64,000 nt of DNA, taken from Diaphorobacter caeni. GTDB lineage: Bacteria > Pseudomonadota > Gammaproteobacteria > Burkholderiales > Burkholderiaceae_C. A program made the position numbers and the translations under genes. Of this stretch, positions 38,731 to 46,920 are shown piece by piece (the stretch's first letter is position 1; every line of letters starts with the position of its first letter). The notes under the pieces are model-generated. The model worked only from the letters and a program-made list of their open reading frames with translations. It had not been told where the DNA came from and ran no database searches. Location of the stretch: positions 360,961-424,960 of the forward strand of contig NZ_JADKYZ010000005.1 in the NCBI RefSeq assembly GCF_015354245.1, in the 5' to 3' direction.

Positions 38731-40167
38731 ATGAGTGACATGGTGGAGTTGCGTGTGTTGAGTGGTCGCCATGCTGGCGCACGTGTTCCCGTCAGCGGCG
38801 GCGAGAGCATTGGCGGCGGTGATTTGTGCGATCTGGTGCTCACCGACATGGGCATCGGCGATGACATCGTCGCGTGGCTGTGGTTGCACGCGGGGCTGTG
38901 GCGACTGAGTGCCGAAAAGCCTTCGGCGCAAGAGCTGCCAGCCGAAGGCGACAGCCATGCGCTGGGCAGCGTGGCCTATCTTGGCGATGTGGCGCTGACG
39001 GTGTGCCAGCCTGAAAGTCCTTGGCAGCAGGCACAAGCGCAGCGTGCCACCGCCAAGGCGAGCCAGTCCGCGACAGCCACCGAGGGCGCTGAAGCTGAAG
39101 CCGTGCAGACACCGCAAGCCGATGCGCAGGATGCGGTGGTGCGGTCGCCACTGAAGACTGCGGCCGGCGCTGAGCCGAAGGGGTCCGCACAAACTGCGAA
39201 CAGTGCAGGCAAGCGGGTGCCGGTGTGGTTGTTCATCGCGTTGGCCTTGTTGGTTTTGTTGGTGCCGGTTCTGTGGAGTGTGCTGCGTGGCGCGGGGCCT
39301 GCGCCGGTGCCAACGGCGCTGCAGCAGCCAGCGATCGATGCCAAGGCGCAGCAGCAACTGGTGAGCGAGGCGCAGCGTCTGATCCAGGGTGTGAGCCCGG
39401 CGCCGAAGATGCTGGTGGAGCCGCTGGCTGATGGTCGCATCCGCGTCGCCGGTTGGGTGGCGAATGTGGCCCAGTTGGATCAGTTGGCCGAGAAGCTTGC
39501 GGTGCTGCGCCCACTGCCGCAACTGGCGGTGCGCAACGTGGCCGATCTGCGTGATGAACTGCTGGAGGCGGCGCGTATTGCAGGCGTGCGCCAGGCGGCT
39601 TTCGAACTGGGTGCCGATGGGCAATTGCAGATGCAGGGATTGGTGACGGACAGCGCCGCACGCGAACACGCGTTGCAGGCGGTGCGTGCGCTGATGCCCA
39701 AATCCTTGCTCGTCAGCGACGGCTTGCGCATGGCGGCATCGCAAGGCGAGGCGCTGCGGCGGTGGCTTGAAAATGCCGGCTTCTCCGGTGCCATGGCGGA
39801 GTGGCGTGATGGGCGCATGCGCGTGTCGCTGCCCCTCGACCCGCGCGAGCGCCCGCGCCTTGAAAACCTGCTGGCGCGCAGTGACAATCCGTTGGCCGAT
39901 TTGCCTTTCACTTTGCAAGTGCAGGAACTGGCCGTCTCGGAGTCGTCACGTGCAGTGGGTGCGCCAGTGCAGCGGCTGATCCATGTAAGCGCTGCGCCAT
40001 TGCCGTTCAAGGTGCGCAGCGTGGTGGGCGGCGGCAACCCCTATGTGGTGATTGGTGACGGGACGGTGCTGCAAGTGGGAGGGCAGCGTGGTGGCTGGCG
40101 GCTTGAGTCCGTGGAGCCCGATCGGCTGACCTTTGCCGGGCCGCGCACACTGGTGTTGGCGCGCTGA
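38731..40167 (+). CDS. sctD: T3SS outer inner-membrane ring protein SctD
   Basis: A 478-residue protein with an N-terminal FHA-like cytoplasmic domain (about 1-95), a Ala/Thr/Gln-rich linker, one membrane helix (VWLFIALALLVLLVPVLWSV, about 165-184) and a periplasmic ring-building region. Divergent from the STAS gene. No exact GGAAC-N15-GTTAC motif precedes it, so its promoter may differ or be degenerate. Confidence 0.9.
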   Translation: MSDMVELRVLSGRHAGARVPVSGGESIGGGDLCDLVLTDMGIGDDIVAWLWLHAGLWRLSAEKPSAQELPAEGDSHALGSVAYLGDVALTVCQPESPWQQAQAQRATAKASQSATATEGAEAEAVQTPQADAQDAVVRSPLKTAAGAEPKGSAQTANSAGKRVPVWLFIALALLVLLVPVLWSVLRGAGPAPVPTALQQPAIDAKAQQQLVSEAQRLIQGVSPAPKMLVEPLADGRIRVAGWVANVAQLDQLAEKLAVLRPLPQLAVRNVADLRDELLEAARIAGVRQAAFELGADGQLQMQGLVTDSAAREHALQAVRALMPKSLLVSDGLRMAASQGEALRRWLENAGFSGAMAEWRDGRMRVSLPLDPRERPRLENLLARSDNPLADLPFTLQVQELAVSESSRAVGAPVQRLIHVSAAPLPFKVRSVVGGGNPYVVIGDGTVLQVGGQRGGWRLESVEPDRLTFAGPRTLVLAR

Positions 40168-40201
40168 TGTGGTGTGCCGACGTGATGGGCCAACCCATGG
40201 G

Positions 40202-40483
40202 ATGAACATGAAGACGAACCTGATATTGCCGCCCGCACTGCAGCAGTCGCAGATGCCCGCGCTGAGCGAGCTGGAGGCCGGACTCGCCGGTCCGGCTGCG
40301 GCCGAAGTGCGCGCTGCTGCACTTGCCCGGATCGGCGCGCTGGAGTTGCGACTCAAGCAGACGCTGGATCGCGGAGTGCCCAGTAAGGATTTTTCACAAT
40401 ACAGCGAGCTGTTGGCCGCTTGCCAAGCATCGCGGGAAGTACTACAAATTGTGGCTCGCGCCACCAACCTTGCCGGGGCCTGA
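40202..40483 (+). CDS. Needle cochaperone, YscE/BscE-like
   Basis: A 93-residue helical protein (MPALSELEAGLAGPAAAEVR, then ARIGALELRLKQTLDRGVPS) ending KDFSQYSELLAACQASREVL. Located between sctD and the needle gene, as YscE-type needle cochaperones are. The ATG at 40202 follows CATGG without a strong ribosome site. Confidence 0.75.
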   Translation: MNMKTNLILPPALQQSQMPALSELEAGLAGPAAAEVRAAALARIGALELRLKQTLDRGVPSKDFSQYSELLAACQASREVLQIVARATNLAGA

Positions 40484-40521
40484 GGCTCACGGTCTTTTTG
40501 AAACCTGAATAGGAGAGCGAA

Positions 40522-40767
40522 ATGTCATCAATCAGTGGTTTGACCTTCAGTTCCATTGCCAACGCGCTGGGCTCGGCGAGCAACAATCTTGAAGCGGGGC
40601 TGAGAAGCCGACTGGAAGGTTTGCAGAATGAGTCGAACGTCAGCACGGCCACCATGCTGGAAGTCCAGCAGCAATTGCAGCAGTGGACCATGATGACCCA
40701 GGTGCAGAGCACGGTGGTCAAGGAACTGGGCGACACGCTCAAGGGCGTGGTGCAGAAGGCTGCTTGA
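40522..40767 (+). CDS. sctF: T3SS needle subunit
   Basis: An 81-residue protein with the helix-turn-helix layout of YscF/MxiH needle subunits. The C-terminal helix (QQWTMMTQVQSTVVKELGDT, ending LKGVVQKAA) and the length are typical. AGGAG precedes the ATG. It polymerises into the extracellular needle. Confidence 0.92.
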   Translation: MSSISGLTFSSIANALGSASNNLEAGLRSRLEGLQNESNVSTATMLEVQQQLQQWTMMTQVQSTVVKELGDTLKGVVQKAA

Positions 40768-40828
40768 ATTGCGGGGCTGACAACCCACTCTCTTTTTTCA
40801 TCTTTGCTGAGCAGGACTTCATTGGATT

Positions 40829-40853
40829 GGAACGCAAAGGCATGCACGGTTAC
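40829..40853 (+). promoter_or_regulatory. T3SS ECF-sigma-type promoter after sctF
   Basis: GGAAC (40829-40833), 15 bases, GTTAC (40849-40853), then TCA. Transcription should begin near 40860, giving a separate transcript for the two unrecognised genes at 40933 and 41265. Confidence 0.8.
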
Positions 40854-40932
40854 TCACCGTGTATGACCCGACCAGCATGCCGAACGCATGTGCGGTCCAC
40901 GGTCTACCCTTTTTTACACAAGAGACTGTCCA

Positions 40933-41232
40933 ATGGAGCGTTCAACTTCTGCTCGGCTCTCGCACGAGGCGCAGCAAGCCATAGATGAGGCCCTTCAGGC
41001 GCTGGAGACGGCGCAGCGCATGCGCGCGCAGCGAGGCCTGCCTGCGACCATCTCTCGCGCCTATCTGGAAAGCCTGTTGACTCCGGAGCAATTGGCCGAA
41101 GTGCGCTCACGCTTCGCGGCCGATATGGAACAGGTGCAACGCGACGCCAAACACAGCAGCAGCTTCAGCGTGCGCTCGACTCTGGGTGCATTGGGCGCAG
41201 CCGTGGCGCGCCGCCGTCATCAGACCATCTGA
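40933..41232 (+). CDS. Unrecognised small T3SS-regulon protein
   Basis: A 99-residue protein, helical and charged for about 75 residues (SHEAQQAIDEALQALETAQR, LTPEQLAEVRSRFAADMEQV), then a serine/glycine/alanine segment and a basic end (AVARRRHQTI). It follows promoter copy 40829-40853. It could be a chaperone or regulator of the next gene; no family is recognised. An ATG at 40888 is a longer alternative. Confidence 0.65.
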   Translation: MERSTSARLSHEAQQAIDEALQALETAQRMRAQRGLPATISRAYLESLLTPEQLAEVRSRFAADMEQVQRDAKHSSSFSVRSTLGALGAAVARRRHQTI

Positions 41233-41264
41233 GTTCCCAATACCAATCGCATCAGGAGATCGGA

Positions 41265-42038
41265 ATGAGCATCGACAACACCAGAGGGCCCAGCAATTTG
41301 AACATCATTCATGGCCTCTCGGAAGTGCAGGGAGCGGGCGCGGACATCAGTGCGCAGTCCGCTCAGCAGCTTCTGTACGGCATGATGATGGAAGATGAAA
41401 TCACCAGCTGCATCAATCAGTTGACGGCCGGTCTTTTGGTCAAACCGCAGTTTCCCTGTGGCCTGCCACCCCTCTCGAATTGCCCACCGGAAGAAGGTCT
41501 GCTGGAGGCGTCGAGCATGCCAATGACGTCGCAGTCGATGCAAGTCGGGCGCCGGATGCCGGGGGCTGCCGAGTTGAGCCCCAACGAGCAGAATCAGAAA
41601 ACCTGGGATGCCTATGGAGTGGGTCAGCCAGATGAGACCGACGAGCCGCTGCCCAGCCCATCCACGGCCAAGGACATGGAAATCTCCAAGGCCGTGAAAG
41701 TACGTCTCGACAACTTCTGGGACGGAATGATGACGGACTTTGAAGAGCGCGAAGGCGTCGACAAGGTGCAGTACGAGTACGACCGGGACATGAGCTATCT
41801 GCTGAGCGAAGGTGCCAAGCTGCTCAAGAGCACGCAAGGCGCCAGCGAGTGGACGAGCTTCAATCTGCTGAACGACGTGCGTCACTTCCTGGCGGACGCC
41901 AAGACGCGTGTCGAGTCACAGTATGAGAAGGGCATGGCTGCGGTGCAGGATGCGGGTTACAGCTCACGTGTCAATGAAGCCTTCCTCATCGCCAATCTGC
42001 GCGACCTTGCGCAACTGGTCAACAAGAATCGGGATTGA
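41265..42038 (+). CDS. Unrecognised T3SS-regulon protein, candidate substrate
   Basis: A 257-residue soluble protein with no membrane segment. The first 130 residues are polar and Pro/Ser/Met-rich, probably disordered, with two cysteines in KPQFPCGLPPLSNCPPEEG. The rest (about 140-257) is helical, with the acidic stretch DGMMTDFEEREGVDKVQYEY. Second gene of the transcript from 40829. This layout is seen in secreted effectors and regulators. I do not recognise a homologue. Confidence 0.65.
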   Translation: MSIDNTRGPSNLNIIHGLSEVQGAGADISAQSAQQLLYGMMMEDEITSCINQLTAGLLVKPQFPCGLPPLSNCPPEEGLLEASSMPMTSQSMQVGRRMPGAAELSPNEQNQKTWDAYGVGQPDETDEPLPSPSTAKDMEISKAVKVRLDNFWDGMMTDFEEREGVDKVQYEYDRDMSYLLSEGAKLLKSTQGASEWTSFNLLNDVRHFLADAKTRVESQYEKGMAAVQDAGYSSRVNEAFLIANLRDLAQLVNKNRD

Positions 42039-42123
42039 GGCGTGCAGGTGTCTCAGAGCGTGTTGACGATCCCACACGGTCTTGCAGGCGCTGCCTTGGG
42101 CGGTCTGCCGCGTTGCAAATCCT

Positions 42124-42143
42124 CGCAATAGCACGAGCTATTG
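42124..42143. terminator. Hairpin between convergent T3SS and solute-binding genes
   Basis: GCAATAGC pairs with GCTATTGC around ACGA. The remaining 42039-42215 gap shows no gene. No T tract follows, so termination efficiency is uncertain. Confidence 0.45.
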
Positions 42144-42215
42144 CTGTGGTTTGCGCCTTGCAGCCCATCCCGATCCGCATCCTGCAAGCCTCGCGCCGAG
42201 ATCGCATACACGCTC

Positions 42216-43343
42216 TCAGCGGCTGGATGTGCTCCGAGACACGGCCACGGCCGGCGCGTTGATCACTTCCGCCACATTCAGCAGCAGCATCGGTGGATAC
42301 ATCGTGAGCGCGCTCGCGGTGCGCATGTTGATCAGCAGTGAAAAGCGCTGCAGGCTGGAAGCGGGAATGGAGGCGGGGCTCTTGCCATCCACCAGAATCC
42401 GCTTGGCCATGGAGCCCGCGAACGCGCCGATGTTGTTGCCATTGGCGAACAGGCCGAACATGCATCCCGATTGACGGACGATGCTTTCGGTGGCGCAGAA
42501 CGTGGGCAACTGGTTGTTCAGCGCCGCCTGGGTGACCTCGTCTCGGTGCGCGTAGGCGAGATAGGTGATCGGGCCGATGTAGAGAACGTCGGCGCCTTGC
42601 TTGGCCACGCTCTCGACGGCGGGAGTGATGCCGCTGGCGTCGGGCTCACCGTTGTCCTTGAGCGGCAACGTGGCGGTGACGACCTCGAATTTCTGTTGAC
42701 GTGCCAGCTCCTGCCATTGCGTCAGGATGAGCTGGGAGTTGGGCTCGGCGGGGTTGTGCACATAGCCCAGCTTGCTGAACGGGCGGTAGGCGCGGATCGC
42801 GTTGAGCTGCACCGTCAGCGGAGCCACATGGCTCACGCCCGTGACGTTCCGCTCGGGCTTTGCGAGCGATGGGATCAGGCCCGCACCGACCGGATCGGTC
42901 ACTTCGGTGAACACGATGGGCGTGTCGCGAATGCCGTCCTTCGCGTCGTGCCGACCGGCCAGCGCGAGCGTGGTCGGCGTGCCCCAGGCGTAGATCAGGT
43001 CCGGCCGGATCTCGCGCACCTGCTCGCGCAGAGCAGGAATGTCCTGTGCGTTGCCGGAGTAGCGGATGGGCAGATAGCGGACCGGCAGGCCCTGGCGTTT
43101 CAGGTAACTCGTGAACCCCGTCTCGATGTTCTGGCTGTCGCGCGGCAGCACCATGGCGATGGTGAACTCCCGCGCGGGTGCCGTGCTCGCCGGAGTCTGG
43201 GCTGACGCGATCGTCGGGATGGCCGAAAAGCCCGCCAGAGCGACTATGGCGACCACCACGCGCAAGGCTGTGGCGGCCCTCGATGCTCGGACGTGACTCG
43301 AGGGAGGAGATGCTGATCCTGGGGCTGGGTGTTGTGCAGTCAT
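42216..43343 (-). CDS. ABC-type solute-binding protein (ABC_sub_bind/TrpX-like family)
   Basis: A 375-residue exported protein: a signal peptide with the hydrophobic stretch VVVAIVALAGFSAIPTIASA, then two Rossmann-like lobes. The family pattern is visible in IPALREQVREIRPDLIYAWG, PIVFTEVTDPVGAGLIPSL and the C-terminal GNNIGAFAGSMAKRILVDGK. It overlaps the end of the MFS-sensor gene upstream (ATGA). No permease or ATPase gene is adjacent, so it may present a ligand to the sensor protein rather than feed a transporter. Confidence 0.8.
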   Translation of the reverse strand: MTAQHPAPGSASPPSSHVRASRAATALRVVVAIVALAGFSAIPTIASAQTPASTAPAREFTIAMVLPRDSQNIETGFTSYLKRQGLPVRYLPIRYSGNAQDIPALREQVREIRPDLIYAWGTPTTLALAGRHDAKDGIRDTPIVFTEVTDPVGAGLIPSLAKPERNVTGVSHVAPLTVQLNAIRAYRPFSKLGYVHNPAEPNSQLILTQWQELARQQKFEVVTATLPLKDNGEPDASGITPAVESVAKQGADVLYIGPITYLAYAHRDEVTQAALNNQLPTFCATESIVRQSGCMFGLFANGNNIGAFAGSMAKRILVDGKSPASIPASSLQRFSLLINMRTASALTMYPPMLLLNVAEVINAPAVAVSRSTSSR

Positions 43344-46057
43344 GATGGCTCCCGGCGGCTGCGGTGACTGGAAAGTGAAGGCATGGCGATGGGTGTGGGG
43401 CTGCGCAGTCCAACCATCATGCAAAGCGTGGCCACGCCGACAAGCAGGCCCACGGCGAGCACTGCGCCCGCATAGCCCCAGATCGTGATGGCGATGGCGG
43501 TGACGAATGGCGCCACGATGCTGCCTGCGCGCTCCATGAAGCGGAATGCGGCGAGTGCCTGCTCTGGCGTGGCGGGAGATGCGTATGCGCCTTCGCGGGG
43601 CTCGAAAACTTCAGTGGCCAGCGCAATCTGCGGAGCCGACTGGAATGCCTGACCAAACCCCAGCAGCGCGCAGCACAGCGCCATGCCGGTGGCTCCGTCG
43701 AACACCATCATCGACATGCAGGCGAGAACGCTGAGCAGTCCGCCCAGATAGATGAAGGACTTGCGCTGGCCGGTGAGGTCCGACCAGTGCGCGATCAGCG
43801 TGGATGTGCAGGCGAAGCACAGGAAATAGAGCAGCAGCACGCGGCCCGCGACGGCGGGTGGCTGCTGCAGCGCGCTCATGTAGAGGGGCACGACCACCGA
43901 CAGCACAGTGACGGCCACGAGACGTGCGGGCAGCGCGGCACCCAGAATCACCAGGATGGCACGCGGCTCGCGCAGCACCGCCACGTAGCCTCGCCAACCG
44001 CCGGTGGTGGTGAGCCCCTTGGCGCCGCCTTGGTCCGCATCCTGTCTGCGCAGCGACAGCCGCATTGCGACCAGCGCAGCCGCCACGAGGCACAGTGCAC
44101 AAGCCAAAAAGCCCATGGCATCTCCGGCACGCGCCGCGATCATGCCGCCGAATGGTGGTCCGACGATGCCCGCTGCAACGATGGCGGCGGACAACTCCGA
44201 GAGCCCGCGCGCCCTGCGCTGCGTCGCCGTGATGCGCACCACTGCCGTCTGCGCGATGATGAAGCCGAGACCGTAGGCCACGCCGGCCAATGCGCGAAGC
44301 GCCACAAGCGAATTCACGTCGCGGGCGAGCGAGGTGGCGGCCATCGCGCACACACCGATCAGCGCCGCCGCCATCAGGCTCCAGCGCAGATCGAAGCGGC
44401 GTGCGATGCTGGGGCCCAGAACCTGGGTGAGCGCGAGCGTGGCCATGAATGCGGCCACGGGCATGCCGGCCACCATCGCGGGAGACAGGTGCGAGTCGGC
44501 CGTCTGCAGCTCGCTTGCGAACACGGTGAAGAATGGCCGCAACAGTTCTTCGGACAAGGCGATCAGGAATACCGCGAGGCGCAGCAGCGTGAGCTGCCCG
44601 GAAACCCATGCGGCGGAACGCGTGTCGCCCGGGGGCGGGCTGGATGGAGGAGCGGAGCCGCTCGTCATCGCGCGCAGCTGCGACACGCAATCCTGTGCAA
44701 GGCGTGCATCGTTTTCAGCCGCCTGTGCCTGCACGACATGCGTGCGTCCCCAGAGCGTTCGGACGCGTTGCCAGATGCGCGATTCAGTGTGTTGCAAAAG
44801 CGGATGCAGCAACGACTTGCGCCACAGCCCGCGCGTGAGTTCGCGCATGAGCACGATGGCGATCACGAAAGCCAGCACCAGATCGATCATCATGCCGCGC
44901 AACTGTCCGTTCACATGATCGAGCGAGTAGCCGACGACGAGCTTCTCCGCTGCGCCGGATACGGTGACGCTTCTGCTTTGCAGATCTGCGGGGGACTGCC
45001 GCTCGGCACCCGCGGCGCTGTTCCAGGTGATGCGCTCAGGTGCACCATGCCCCGCGCTCAGGGCGATGTAGCTGAGCTCGGGCGCATGTTTGAGCTGCTG
45101 TGCAAACAATGCCTGCACGCCATTCAGATGCACCCATGGAATGCCCAGACGCAGTGCGCGCTCCAGCTCTCCGGCAAGCGTCTGGGCGACATCGTCCGCG
45201 TTGTCCTCCAGCTGTTGCGCCACGAGAGGCCGTGCCGCTTCCCGCGCGATCCACACCATGCCGGCCGGAGCGATGGACAGCACGAGCAAACAGACGAGGA
45301 TGATGGAGCCCATCCGCAGTCCGCCGTGATGTTGGGCTGTGCCGTGCTGGGCATCGCTGGACTCGAGCGATTCCAGCGATTCCAGCGCGCGCGTGCTCCA
45401 GCGCAGGAGCACCCACCACACCGTGGCAAATGTGATCACTGCGAGCGGCAGGCTGCGCAGCAGGACCGCGAAGGTCGCCTCGCGCGCCTGTTCGCGGATG
45501 GGCTGCAGGTCGAAGGCCAGCCAGGCCACGCCCGCATTCGCGCCGGTCGCGTCACGCATGAGCGAGCCCATGAGCGCGGCTTTCGACGTGTTGCGCATCG
45601 ACGTCGCTGAACCAGTGGGCGAGGCCAAAAGCGCCGATGTCCACGTTGGCTGCACCAGCCGCTGAAGGGTTGGATCCCCCGCGCTGGACAGTGGCTCGCC
45701 GCGATCCGATATCACCCAGATCGCACGTGCCAGCGTCTCTTGCGCGAGCACTCGTTCAAGCAGGCCGGGCAAGGCTTGCTGGTCCGCGAGGCCCACGCCG
45801 AAGCGCATGCTGCGCTCGGAATCGCTGGTGACCTGCTGCAGCAGGCGCGTGACGCGCTCCTGCGACAACTGGGTCAGCAACTGCTCGGACCGCCATGCGA
45901 TCAGCAACAGCGAGAGGCCGAACAGCATGAGGGTGAAGAGGGCGGCGGAGGCCAACGCCTCGCGGCGCAGGCGCGGGGCCATGGTGGCAAACGAGCGCGT
46001 GTCGCCGCGGTGCAAGGAAGTCACGCGATGGACTTCCATGATGGGATGGTCAGCCAT
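43340..46057 (-). CDS. Sensor-MFS fusion protein
   Basis: A 905-residue inner-membrane protein with unusual architecture. Two successive helix-periplasmic domain-helix modules (about 34-220 and 250-415) are followed by a 12-helix major facilitator domain (about 490-890, with ALAGVAYGLGFIIAQTAVV and GLSELSAAIVAAGIVGPPFG). The second module (LRLGIPWVHLNGVQALFAQQ) aligns with the sensor part of the protein encoded at 48949-50925. An ordinary MFS carrier has only the 400-residue domain. A sensory role, perhaps linked to the adjacent binding protein, is inferred. Start choice is uncertain (ATG 46039 and 45982 are also in frame). Confidence 0.75.
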   Translation of the reverse strand: MADHPIMEVHRVTSLHRGDTRSFATMAPRLRREALASAALFTLMLFGLSLLLIAWRSEQLLTQLSQERVTRLLQQVTSDSERSMRFGVGLADQQALPGLLERVLAQETLARAIWVISDRGEPLSSAGDPTLQRLVQPTWTSALLASPTGSATSMRNTSKAALMGSLMRDATGANAGVAWLAFDLQPIREQAREATFAVLLRSLPLAVITFATVWWVLLRWSTRALESLESLESSDAQHGTAQHHGGLRMGSIILVCLLVLSIAPAGMVWIAREAARPLVAQQLEDNADDVAQTLAGELERALRLGIPWVHLNGVQALFAQQLKHAPELSYIALSAGHGAPERITWNSAAGAERQSPADLQSRSVTVSGAAEKLVVGYSLDHVNGQLRGMMIDLVLAFVIAIVLMRELTRGLWRKSLLHPLLQHTESRIWQRVRTLWGRTHVVQAQAAENDARLAQDCVSQLRAMTSGSAPPSSPPPGDTRSAAWVSGQLTLLRLAVFLIALSEELLRPFFTVFASELQTADSHLSPAMVAGMPVAAFMATLALTQVLGPSIARRFDLRWSLMAAALIGVCAMAATSLARDVNSLVALRALAGVAYGLGFIIAQTAVVRITATQRRARGLSELSAAIVAAGIVGPPFGGMIAARAGDAMGFLACALCLVAAALVAMRLSLRRQDADQGGAKGLTTTGGWRGYVAVLREPRAILVILGAALPARLVAVTVLSVVVPLYMSALQQPPAVAGRVLLLYFLCFACTSTLIAHWSDLTGQRKSFIYLGGLLSVLACMSMMVFDGATGMALCCALLGFGQAFQSAPQIALATEVFEPREGAYASPATPEQALAAFRFMERAGSIVAPFVTAIAITIWGYAGAVLAVGLLVGVATLCMMVGLRSPTPIAMPSLSSHRSRREPS

Positions 46058-46161
46058 CGCGGCGAAACATACTTGTGCGTGAATGCCTCATGCATGTATA
46101 TGATTTGCGATGAGGAGCCGGCATTGAGAACCCATGCCAAGAGAGATTGACAGGAGAGCTT

Positions 46162-46920
46162 TTGACACCGACTGACGTGCACAACATGCCGCCGCCACTG
46201 CTGCCGCCAGCAGCCGCTTTTTCGCATCTTCCCCGGGTCGCCACACGTGTGCTCACGATGGAAGACCAGCCTCAATGGAGCGCGTTGCGTGACGAGGTGC
46301 TGAGCGATCTGCCAGACCCCGATGTCTACGTGCGCGAGGATGACGAGAGTGCTTTCTTCGAGGCGCATGTCGGCCCGCGCGGGCAGACCATCGGGGTATT
46401 TCAGGGCGAGCATCTGATCGCCTATTCGATGATCGGCTTTCCGCAATCCGGTGAAGCAGGCCATCTCGGTGCGGTGGTGGGCCTTGCGCCGGAGCTGCTC
46501 GACAAGGTCGCCCACATTTCGAGCTGCATGGTGCTTCCACAGTGGCGGGGCAACGGACTTCAGCGCACGCTGCTGGCGGTGCGCCTGGCCATGTCGCAGG
46601 CCCACGGGCGCCCCAACTGCCTTGCCATGGTGTCGCTGCGCAACCATCGCAGCCGGCACAACCTCATGCGTCTTGGCATGCACATCGGCTGGACCGGCGA
46701 CATCGGCGGCCTGCAGCGCCACGTGCTGCGCATTGACCTGCAAAGCGGAACGCACTTCGACATGGGCGATGAACGGCTCATCGACAGCGCTGACTTCGCG
46801 GCGCTGTGCGCCGCTGGACGCGACGGCTATGTCGGCGTCGGGGAACTGCGCGATGCGGATGCAGGACGCGTGACTCTGCGCTTCGTGCGGGCATTGCGTC
46901 ATGGCGCATTGCCCAGGTAG
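46162..46920 (+). CDS. GNAT-type acetyltransferase
   Basis: A 252-residue protein with a GNAT fold: the acetyl-CoA loop is VLPQWRGNGLQRTLL (R/Q-x-x-G-x-G/A type), followed by the helix AVRLAMSQAHGRPNC and SLRNHRSRHNLMRLGMHIGW. TTG 46162 was chosen because AGGAG lies five bases before it. It is divergent from the sensor-MFS gene and its 3' end overlaps the phosphatase gene by 22 bases on the other strand. Its substrate is unknown. Confidence 0.72.
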   Translation: MTPTDVHNMPPPLLPPAAAFSHLPRVATRVLTMEDQPQWSALRDEVLSDLPDPDVYVREDDESAFFEAHVGPRGQTIGVFQGEHLIAYSMIGFPQSGEAGHLGAVVGLAPELLDKVAHISSCMVLPQWRGNGLQRTLLAVRLAMSQAHGRPNCLAMVSLRNHRSRHNLMRLGMHIGWTGDIGGLQRHVLRIDLQSGTHFDMGDERLIDSADFAALCAAGRDGYVGVGELRDADAGRVTLRFVRALRHGALPR

